Part shown: one piece after another, positions 17,891 to 23,630 of the stretch
Numbering within the stretch: the first letter of the stretch is position 1
Layout: the number at the start of each line of letters is the position of its first letter
Source: Ottowia sp.
Lineage (GTDB): Bacteria; Pseudomonadota; Gammaproteobacteria; Burkholderiales; Burkholderiaceae_C
NCBI GenBank assembly: GCA_023228705.1
Contig: JALOAS010000047.1
Coordinates: forward strand, 1-23,630
Direction of reading: 5' to 3'
Length of the DNA: 23,630 nt
Position numbers and translations under genes: made by a program
The notes under the pieces: model-generated
What the model saw: the letters and a program-made list of their open reading frames with translations, nothing else
Told to the model about the DNA's origin: nothing
The model's database searches: none

Positions 17891-18904
17891 TCAATACCGA
17901 TCAAACACCGCCTGCACGTGCAGCGGATCAGCCGATCGCGTCAGCGCCAGCGCGGCCAGCAGGCGCGCCTGCGTCGGCCCATGGTCTGCCGCAGCAACCC
18001 AGCCGTGCGCGTCGTCGGCGGTTGCGTTGCGCAGCACCAGGCCGCAGCCCGTGCGCGACGCCCGCACCAGCACCACGCCGCGTGCCGATACGTCGGCAAG
18101 CTCGGGCAGCAGGTAGGACGGCACGGTGCCGCCGCCAAACGCCGCAAAAACAATGGCGCGGGCGCCTGCGGCGACCCAGGCATCGAAAACCTCGGTGCGC
18201 ATGTTGCCGTGGCTGGTCACCACGCCCACCAGCGGCAGCGCGTCCATCGTTTCAATGTTGAATTCGCTGTGCAGCGTGTGCGGCCGGTCCACGCGGCGAT
18301 ACCAGCGCGGCGCGCCATCGGCCATCCAGCCCAGCGACCCATGCGGCGAGGAAAACGCGGCCGGGCCCTGCGCGCGGGTCTTGGCCACGTCGCGGCCGCT
18401 GAAGATCTCGCCGCCCAGCGTCACCAGCACGCCGCGCCCGGCGCTGTCCGGATGCGCTGCCAGCGCCACGGCATCGGCCACGTTGGCCGGGCCGTCGGCC
18501 GACAGCGCGGTGCCGGCGCGCATGGCGCCGGTCAGCACCACCGGCTTGTCGGTGGGCAGCGTCAGGTGCAGGAAAAACGCGGTTTCCTGCAGCGTGTCGG
18601 TGCCGTGCAGAACAACAACGCCATCAACCTCCGATTGCCGACAGGCGCCTGCGACGCGGCGCGCCAGCTGCAGCAGCAGCGCATCGATGAAGTCGACCGA
18701 GTCGATCTGCAGCAACTGCTCGGCAGCCACATGGGCCAGCGCGTCCAGCCCCGGCACCTGCGCGAGCAGCTGCTGCACCGGCACCACGGCGGAGTCGTAG
18801 GCAGCCGAACCGGTGCCGGCCGCAGCCGGGCCAGCACCGGCGATGGTGCCGCCAGTGGCCAGCAGCAGCACGCGTCGGCGCGGCGCTTTGGTGTGGGCTT
18901 GCAT
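17891..18904 (-). CDS. Asparaginase (AnsA/AnsB-type)
   Basis: This 337-residue enzyme is predicted to hydrolyse L-asparagine to aspartate and ammonia. Both catalytic motifs are present: ATGGTIAG with T20 (nucleophile equivalent) and HGTDTLQETA with T102-D103; K175 in GRDVAKT matches the catalytic lysine of E. coli AnsB. No signal peptide is seen, so a cytoplasmic location is likely. The frame continues to a GTG at 18964, which would overlap the divergent peroxiredoxin control region; ATG 18904 is preferred, though neither start has a clear Shine-Dalgarno. It is divergent from the peroxiredoxin gene with 77 bp between. Related glutaminase-asparaginases cannot be excluded. Confidence 0.9.
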   Translation of the reverse strand: MQAHTKAPRRRVLLLATGGTIAGAGPAAAGTGSAAYDSAVVPVQQLLAQVPGLDALAHVAAEQLLQIDSVDFIDALLLQLARRVAGACRQSEVDGVVVLHGTDTLQETAFFLHLTLPTDKPVVLTGAMRAGTALSADGPANVADAVALAAHPDSAGRGVLVTLGGEIFSGRDVAKTRAQGPAAFSSPHGSLGWMADGAPRWYRRVDRPHTLHSEFNIETMDALPLVGVVTSHGNMRTEVFDAWVAAGARAIVFAAFGGGTVPSYLLPELADVSARGVVLVRASRTGCGLVLRNATADDAHGWVAAADHGPTQARLLAALALTRSADPLHVQAVFDRY

Positions 18905-18946
18905 GGCGCCATTGTGCAGCAGCCACCGACGGGGCCCGCGCCCCGA

Positions 18947-18952
18947 TACACT
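18947..18952 (+). promoter_or_regulatory. Possible -10 element of the peroxiredoxin gene
   Basis: TACACT lies 29 bases before the ATG at 18982, placing a start of transcription near 18959 and leaving a short leader that contains the AGGAG at 18971-18975. No good -35 is visible; the upstream GGGGCCCGCGCCCC palindrome (18931-18944) may be an operator. Confidence 0.25.
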
Positions 18953-18981
18953 GGGCGGATGCACCCATGCAGGAGCTTGCC

Positions 18982-19539
18982 ATGCACCACAGACCTTTCA
19001 CTGCCGCCACGACGGCCGCGCTGCTCGCCGGCGCGATGGCCTGCATCAGCACCCCGGCGCAGGCGGCGCTCAAGGTGGGCGATGCGGCGCCGGCCGTGCA
19101 CGGCACCGGCGCGCTGGCGGGCGAGATTTTTGATTTCGACCTGGCTGCGGCGCTGGCGCAGGGCCCGGTGGTCATCTACTTCTTCCCCAAGGCGTTCACC
19201 AGGGGCTGCACCATAGAGGCCAAGGCCTTTGCCGACGCCACGCCGCACTTTGCCACGCGCAACGCCACCGTGGTCGGCATCTCGCACGACGACATCGAGA
19301 CGCTGCAGCGCTTTTCCACGGAAGCCTGCCACGATCAGTTTGCCGTGGTCTCTGACCCGGATGCGCGCACCATCAAGGCGTACGACGCCGCTTCGCTGAT
19401 GCCGGGCGTGGCCAGCCGCATCTCGTACGTGATTGCGCCCAACGGCCAGATCGCCTTCGTGCACAAGGGCAGCGATCCATTGCGGCACGTCGAAGCCACC
19501 TGGGAAGCGGTGCAGGAACTGGCCGCAGACAAGCCGTAA
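18982..19539 (+). CDS. Exported peroxiredoxin, PrxQ/BCP type
   Basis: This 185-residue thiol peroxidase should reduce peroxides in the periplasm. A signal peptide is visible (MHHRPF, a hydrophobic core, then TPAQA with likely cleavage after A28). The active-site motif PKAFTRGC fits PxxxTxxC, with C76 as peroxidatic cysteine. The common PrxQ resolving cysteine five residues later is absent (K81). C116 in FSTEACHDQF is the probable resolving cysteine, as in the PrxQ subtype with widely spaced cysteines. ATG 18982 has AGGAG with 6-nt spacing; an ATG at 18967 is less likely. Confidence 0.9.
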   Translation: MHHRPFTAATTAALLAGAMACISTPAQAALKVGDAAPAVHGTGALAGEIFDFDLAAALAQGPVVIYFFPKAFTRGCTIEAKAFADATPHFATRNATVVGISHDDIETLQRFSTEACHDQFAVVSDPDARTIKAYDAASLMPGVASRISYVIAPNGQIAFVHKGSDPLRHVEATWEAVQELAADKP

Positions 19540-19576
19540 GCAGACCCCTGGCGTGACCGCCGCGGGGCGTAGCGGC

Positions 19577-19975
19577 TCAGGGCGCCTTGAGCTCGACCGT
19601 GTTGCCTTCCGGATCTTCGATGTAGATGGACGGCCCGCTGCCGCAGGCGCCGTAGCGCGTGACCGCCGGGCCCACGCTCACGCCCCGGCCTTGCAGCCAG
19701 CTGCGCAGCGCCTGCTCGTCCCAGTGCTGCAGGCGCAGGCAGAAGTGGTCCATGTTGCGGCGCCGCGCGTCAACGGCGTCGGAAGCCGCATCGCTGCTTT
19801 CAAGCAAGTCGATCAGCGCGTCGCCGGCACGCAGCTGCCACAGGCCGATGGCCTCCTGCTTCTTTTCGAGGCCGCAGCCCAGCACGTCACGGTAGAACGC
19901 CAACATGCGCGGCAGGTCGCTCACGCGCAGGACCACGTGATCCAGCGCGGCAAATGCAAACGGTGGCTCGACCAT
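19577..19975 (-). CDS. VOC family (glyoxalase/dioxygenase-like) protein
   Basis: This 132-residue protein has one vicinal-oxygen-chelate domain of two beta-alpha-beta modules. Likely metal ligands are H13 (LDHVVLRV), H77 (MDHFCLRL) and E128 (NTVELKAP); the C-terminal motif IYIEDPEGNTVEL is characteristic. ATG 19975 starts the domain; a GTG at 20011 would add 12 residues. It is convergent with the peroxiredoxin gene, 37 bp apart. The fold is used by glyoxalases, extradiol dioxygenases and resistance proteins, so the reaction is not assigned. Confidence 0.87.
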   Translation of the reverse strand: MVEPPFAFAALDHVVLRVSDLPRMLAFYRDVLGCGLEKKQEAIGLWQLRAGDALIDLLESSDAASDAVDARRRNMDHFCLRLQHWDEQALRSWLQGRGVSVGPAVTRYGACGSGPSIYIEDPEGNTVELKAP

Positions 19976-20115
19976 GCGCTTCAGTGTGCCATGAATTCCA
20001 CTCGTCGGCACGGGTAGCGCCGCGCAGATTTACCGCTCCAGCGTCAAGACTGCAGCCACCGTGGTCCCTTTGCTTCAGACACACAATGGGCGCTGGCCCC
20101 AACAAGGAGAACGCA

Positions 20116-20574
20116 ATGAGTAAATCGACATCCCGGCAGCGCATGGACCTGCACACCACCGCGCCGGACGGCTACAAGGCGATGATCGCGCTGGAGAACT
20201 ACGTGCACTCGGGCACGCTGGGCGAAGCGCTCATTGGCCTGGTCAAGATGCGCGCCTCGCAGATCAACGGCTGCGCGTATTGCCTGGCCATGCACGGCGA
20301 AGAGGCGCGCAAGGCCGGTGTGCCGCAGCGCAAGCTGGACGTGCTGCCCGGATGGCACGAGGCGCCGGCGCTGTATTCTGAGCGCGAACAGGCCGCACTG
20401 GCGCTGACCGAGGAGATCACGCGCATCGCCGAAAAGGGCGTGAGCGACGCGACGTGGCAGCGCGTGCGCAATGTGTTCGACGAGGCGGAAACCGCGCAGC
20501 TCATCATGGGCATAGGCGCGATCAACGTGTGGAACCGCATGGCGATCAGCACGCACATGCGGTTGCCCGACTGA
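20116..20574 (+). CDS. Carboxymuconolactone decarboxylase family / AhpD-like protein
   Basis: This 152-residue, mostly helical protein carries the AhpD-type redox motif: E27 in ALENYV and CAYCLAMHG with C53, C56 and H60. Such proteins are alkylhydroperoxidase-like and often act in peroxide defence. The CxxC and His argue for a redox role and against a true carboxymuconolactone decarboxylase. ATG 20116 has AAGGAGA five bases upstream. It is divergent from the VOC gene (140 bp apart) and stands alone on its strand before the deaminase gene (122 bp later). Confidence 0.9.
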   Translation: MSKSTSRQRMDLHTTAPDGYKAMIALENYVHSGTLGEALIGLVKMRASQINGCAYCLAMHGEEARKAGVPQRKLDVLPGWHEAPALYSEREQAALALTEEITRIAEKGVSDATWQRVRNVFDEAETAQLIMGIGAINVWNRMAISTHMRLPD

Positions 20575-20696
20575 GGCCGCCAACCAGCGTTCGGCAGGCA
20601 CGGCGTTGCGTCGCGTTTGGCGCCGTGTCGTCGCGTGGCATCCAGCGCGCATCGGGACGGCGCAGGCGGGCTTGCCCATCTGGCATACTGGCCCGC

Positions 20697-21188
20697 ATGC
20701 TGACGGAAACAGACCTCAAGTACCTGCGCCGCTGCGTCGAGCTGGCGCGCCAGGGCATGGTGCAGGGGAACTCGCCATTTGGCTCGCTGCTGCTCGGCGC
20801 CGACGGGACCGTGCTGTTTGAAGGCCACAACGACACGGTCCAGGGCGACGCCACGCTGCACCCTGAAATCGAGATCGCACGCTGGGCCAGCAGGCACCTC
20901 GGCGCCGATGCGCGCCGCAACGCGACCGTCTACACTTCCGGCGAGCACTGCCCCATGTGCTCGGCCGCACACGGCTGGGCCGGGCTTGGACGCATCGTCT
21001 ACGCGTCGTCGTCGCGGCAGCTGGCCGCATGGATGCACGAGTGGGGCATCGCGCCCGGGCCGGTGCATACGCTGGCCATAGAAGAAGTTGTCACTGGCGT
21101 GCCGGTGGACGGCCCGGCGCCCGGGCTGGCCGACGAGATCCGTGCGCTGCAGCAGGAATACTTCCGCAACAATTCCCGGCCCGCCTGA
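20697..21188 (+). CDS. Nucleoside/guanine deaminase-type zinc enzyme (CDA fold)
   Basis: This 163-residue protein of the cytidine deaminase-like superfamily should remove an amino group from a base or nucleoside. The zinc motifs are HPE (H55, E57) instead of the commoner HAE, and HCPMC (C85, C88). The substrate could be guanine, cytosine or a related compound. ATG 20697 has no Shine-Dalgarno; a CATACT hexamer ends eight bases before it, so the mRNA may be leaderless. The frame is open upstream through the end of the AhpD-like gene, but that part is not conserved-looking. Convergent with pyruvate kinase (19 bp between stops). Confidence 0.87.
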   Translation: MLTETDLKYLRRCVELARQGMVQGNSPFGSLLLGADGTVLFEGHNDTVQGDATLHPEIEIARWASRHLGADARRNATVYTSGEHCPMCSAAHGWAGLGRIVYASSSRQLAAWMHEWGIAPGPVHTLAIEEVVTGVPVDGPAPGLADEIRALQQEYFRNNSRPA

Positions 21189-21207
21189 GCAGCCGTGGCC
21201 GGCGGGC

Positions 21208-22617
21208 TCAGACTTGCGCGATGTGCAGCAGGTTGGTGCTGCCGCTCTTGCCAAACGGCAGCCCGGCGATAACGACGACAAAATCGCCCGGGCGCGCCAG
21301 CCCGGAACTGCGCGCATGCCGCGTCGCGTGCGCGATCATGTCGTGCGGGCGGCGCAGGCGGTCCGGGAAGTGCACCGGGCGCATGCCCCAGCACAGCGTC
21401 AGGCGCCGCGCCACGGCAGGGTCGGACGCCAGGGCCAGGATGGGCGTCATGGGTCGCTCGCGGCTGGCGCGCAGCGCCGAGGCGCCGGTGGCCGTGTACG
21501 CTATGGTCACCGCGGGCCGCAGGAAAGCGGCCACCGACTGCAGCGCAACGCAAATGGCATCGGGCACGCTGGCCTGGTTGCCACCGTGCACCTTGGCCAG
21601 CCCAGCGTGCCAGCTGGGGTCGGCCTCGACCTCGTCGGCAATCTGGCGCATGATGGTGACCGCCCGAACCGGGTAATCACCCACTGCGGATTCCGCCGAC
21701 AGCATGACGGCGTCCGCGCCGCTGTACACCGCGGTGGCGACATCGGACACCTCGGCGCGCGTGGGCACGGGCGCGTGCACCATGGACTCGAGCATCTGCG
21801 TGGCCACCACCACGGGCTTGCCCGCCTCCCGTGCCAGCCGCACGATCTTCTGCTGCAAGACGGGCACCCGCTGCGGCGGCAACTCGACGCCCAGGTCACC
21901 GCGCGCGATCATGATGCCGTCGGCTTCGGCCAGGATCGCATCCAGCTGGTCAATGGCGGCGGGTTTTTCCAGCTTGGCCATGATCCATGCCCGCCCGCCC
22001 ATGAGCGCACGCACCTCGGCCACGTCGCGCGCGCGCTGCACAAAGGACAGCGCCACCCAGTCCACGCCCTGCGCCAACCCGAATTCCAGGTCGGCGCGGT
22101 CCTTGTCGGTGAGCGCGGCAATGGGCAGCAGCACGCCCGGCACGTTCAGCCCCTTGTGGTCGGACAGCGCGCCGCCAACAACCACCCGGGTCTCGGCAAA
22201 GTCGGCGCCGCAGCGGGTCACCCTGAGGCGCAGCTTGCCGTCGTCAAGCAGCAGCTCGGCACCCGCCTTGAGCGCGGCAAAAACCTCGGCGTGCGGGAGC
22301 TGGACGCGGCCTGCATCGCCGGCCGCAGCGTCCATGTCAAGCCGGAACGACGCTCCGGCCGCAAGCACGACCGGTCCCTGCGCAAAGCGGCCGATGCGCA
22401 GCTTGGGCCCCTGCAGGTCCATGAGCACGCCCAGCGGCCGGCCCAGTTCCTGCTCGACCTGGCGGATCTGCCCGATCCGCACGGCGTGCTCGGCCTGGCT
22501 GCCGTGGCTGAAGTTGAGCCGGAACGCATCGACGCCGGCGTCGGCCAGCGCCCGGATCTGCGCCAGCCCGGCGGTTGCCGGCCCCAGCGTGGCCAGGATG
22601 CGTGTGAAATGCTGCAT
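21208..22617 (-). CDS. pyk: Pyruvate kinase
   Basis: Pyruvate kinase transfers phosphate from phosphoenolpyruvate to ADP, the last step of glycolysis. The 469-residue protein has R33, N35 and S37 (FRLNFSHG), MDLQGPKLRIG (66-76), catalytic K215 in IMAKLEKP, the metal ligands E217 and D241 (ARGDLGVE, 238-245) and VATQMLESM (271-279). The C-terminal regulatory domain is present (TATGASALRASRERP). Length is normal for bacterial PykA/PykF; allosteric type is not decided. The frame continues far upstream but as antisense to the next gene; ATG 22617 gives the family start MQHFTRILATLGPA. Confidence 0.95.
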   Translation of the reverse strand: MQHFTRILATLGPATAGLAQIRALADAGVDAFRLNFSHGSQAEHAVRIGQIRQVEQELGRPLGVLMDLQGPKLRIGRFAQGPVVLAAGASFRLDMDAAAGDAGRVQLPHAEVFAALKAGAELLLDDGKLRLRVTRCGADFAETRVVVGGALSDHKGLNVPGVLLPIAALTDKDRADLEFGLAQGVDWVALSFVQRARDVAEVRALMGGRAWIMAKLEKPAAIDQLDAILAEADGIMIARGDLGVELPPQRVPVLQQKIVRLAREAGKPVVVATQMLESMVHAPVPTRAEVSDVATAVYSGADAVMLSAESAVGDYPVRAVTIMRQIADEVEADPSWHAGLAKVHGGNQASVPDAICVALQSVAAFLRPAVTIAYTATGASALRASRERPMTPILALASDPAVARRLTLCWGMRPVHFPDRLRRPHDMIAHATRHARSSGLARPGDFVVVIAGLPFGKSGSTNLLHIAQV

Positions 22618-22744
22618 GTCGACGAATCCATCAAGCCCGCGAGAAATTGACCCTGCGCCATGCAAACGCCCGGTTTGCCCTGCGCGCCGGCGCCAAGCCG
22701 CCACGATATCATCGTTGCTGACCTTCACACGCACAGGAGCTGCC

Positions 22745-23596
22745 TTGACCGACACGTACACGCCACCTGCCGTCTGGACCTGGGACAAGGAATCCGGCGG
22801 CAAGTTTGCCAACATCAACCGACCCGTCTCGGGCGCCACGCACGACAAGGCGCTGCCGGTGGGCAAGCACCCGCTGCAGCTGTATTCGCAGGGTACCCCC
22901 AACGGCGTCAAGGTGACGATCCTGCTTGAAGAGCTGCTGGCAGCCGGCCACGAAGGCGCCGAATACGACGCTTGGCTGATCGAGATTGGCAAGGGAGACC
23001 AGTTTGGCAGTGGCTTTGTCGCGGTCAACCCCAACTCGAAGATCCCGGCGCTGATGGACCGCAGCGGACCCACGCCGCAGCGCGTGTTCGAGTCCGGCGC
23101 CATCCTCATGTACCTGGCCGAGAAGTTCTCTGCCTTCCTGCCCACCAGCGGCGCCGCGCGCGCCGAGTGCCTGTCCTGGCTGTTCTGGCAGGTTGGCAGC
23201 GCGCCCTACCTGGGCGGCGGCTTTGGCCACTTCTATGCCTACGCGCCCGAGAAGTGGGAATACCCCATCAACCGCTTTGCCATGGAAACCAAGCGCCAGC
23301 TCGACGTGCTGGACAAGCACCTGGCGCAGCATGACCACATGGCCGGCGGCGGCTACACCATCGCCGACATGGCGATCTGGCCCTGGTACGGCGCCTTGGC
23401 GCTGGGCAAGCTGTACGGCGACGCCGGCACCTTCCTGGCGGTGCACGAGTACAAGCACGTGCAGCGCTGGGCCCGGCAGATCGCCGCCCGCCCCACCGTC
23501 AAGCGCGGCCGCCGCGTCAACAGCACCAGCGACGCGCCGGACATGCTGCGCGAGCGGCACGATGCGTCGGACTTTGACGCGTTGAACATCGACTGA
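22745..23596 (+). CDS. yghU: Glutathione-dependent disulfide-bond oxidoreductase, YghU type
   Basis: This 283-residue glutathione-transferase-fold protein closely follows E. coli YghU from end to end (VWTWDKESGGKFANINRPVS, LPVGKHPLQLYSQGTPNG, EYDAWLIEIG, VNPNSKIPALMD, GGGFGHFYAYAPEKWEY, ERHDASDF). YghU binds two glutathiones and reduces disulfides. The start is TTG at 22745, preceded by AGGAG at five-base spacing; no ATG fits, since the next in-frame Met is far inside the domain. It is divergent from pyruvate kinase (127 bp). Confidence 0.94.
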   Translation: MTDTYTPPAVWTWDKESGGKFANINRPVSGATHDKALPVGKHPLQLYSQGTPNGVKVTILLEELLAAGHEGAEYDAWLIEIGKGDQFGSGFVAVNPNSKIPALMDRSGPTPQRVFESGAILMYLAEKFSAFLPTSGAARAECLSWLFWQVGSAPYLGGGFGHFYAYAPEKWEYPINRFAMETKRQLDVLDKHLAQHDHMAGGGYTIADMAIWPWYGALALGKLYGDAGTFLAVHEYKHVQRWARQIAARPTVKRGRRVNSTSDAPDMLRERHDASDFDALNID

Positions 23597-23617
23597 GAGC
23601 TTGAGAAAGAATCCCTC

Positions 23618-23630
23618 ATGCCCGCTTTGA
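23618..23630 (+). CDS. Possible start of the next gene (cut by window edge)
   Basis: An ATG at 23618 opens a frame (Met-Pro-Ala-Leu) 21 bp after the yghU stop. Spacing fits a co-transcribed gene, but only four codons are visible and the upstream GAGAAAGA is a weak ribosome site. Confidence 0.2.

Noticed and set aside
17473..17904. 143-residue minus-strand frame in the gene-poor stretch
   Set aside because: Cys/His/Ala-rich composition without family motifs or ribosome site; looks like chance.
21208..23145. 645-residue open frame including pyruvate kinase
   Set aside because: The upstream 176 residues are antisense to yghU; the conserved pyruvate kinase start is at 22617.

Overview
The window is strongly GC-rich chromosomal DNA with dense, mostly housekeeping genes. 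Gene order and protein sequences point to a betaproteobacterium of the Burkholderiales, most likely Comamonadaceae: tRNA-Leu-tig-clpP-clpX-lon, a tandem glycine riboswitch ahead of gcvT-gcvH-gcvP, and a GC-rich palindromic repeat of a kind I recall from that family. No rRNA, CRISPR array, phage gene or transposase was found.

Layout. (1) 1-4399, minus strand: a protein quality-control run of tRNA-Leu(UAG), trigger factor, ClpP, ClpX and the start of Lon, covering nascent-chain folding, peptidase, unfoldase and a second protease. (2) 4641-6917: an acyl-CoA thioesterase (minus) divergent from electron-transfer flavoprotein:ubiquinone oxidoreductase (plus), both fitting acyl-CoA metabolism. (3) 7059-9843: a three-gene ABC importer of the TrpX/ABC_sub_bind type (binding protein, permease, ATPase). 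(4) 9877-14748: a promoter, two glycine aptamers and the glycine-cleavage genes gcvT, gcvH and gcvP; the L protein (lpd) is not in the window. (5) 14816-17400: three small-protein genes (DoxX-like membrane protein, HIT protein, P1/S58 peptidase) bracketed by two long inverted copies of a repeat built from hairpins and heptamers. (6) 17235-17890: a stretch with repeat remnants and no convincing gene except a possible 30-residue membrane peptide. (7) 17891-23630: single genes in alternating orientation: asparaginase, exported PrxQ-like peroxiredoxin, VOC protein, AhpD-like protein, nucleoside deaminase, pyruvate kinase and YghU-type glutathione transferase.

The most unusual features are structural, not new gene families. 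First, a repeat of about 175 bp sits in inverted orientation on either side of the doxX-HIT-peptidase segment. Its two copies differ mainly by whole 7-bp units, and one copy supplies the last codons and stop of the peptidase gene. Second, a palindromic GC-rich repeat appears to be inserted in frame in gcvP and is translated as an extra Gly/Pro/Ser-rich loop. I see no gene cluster that looks like an undescribed defence, biosynthetic or secretion system.
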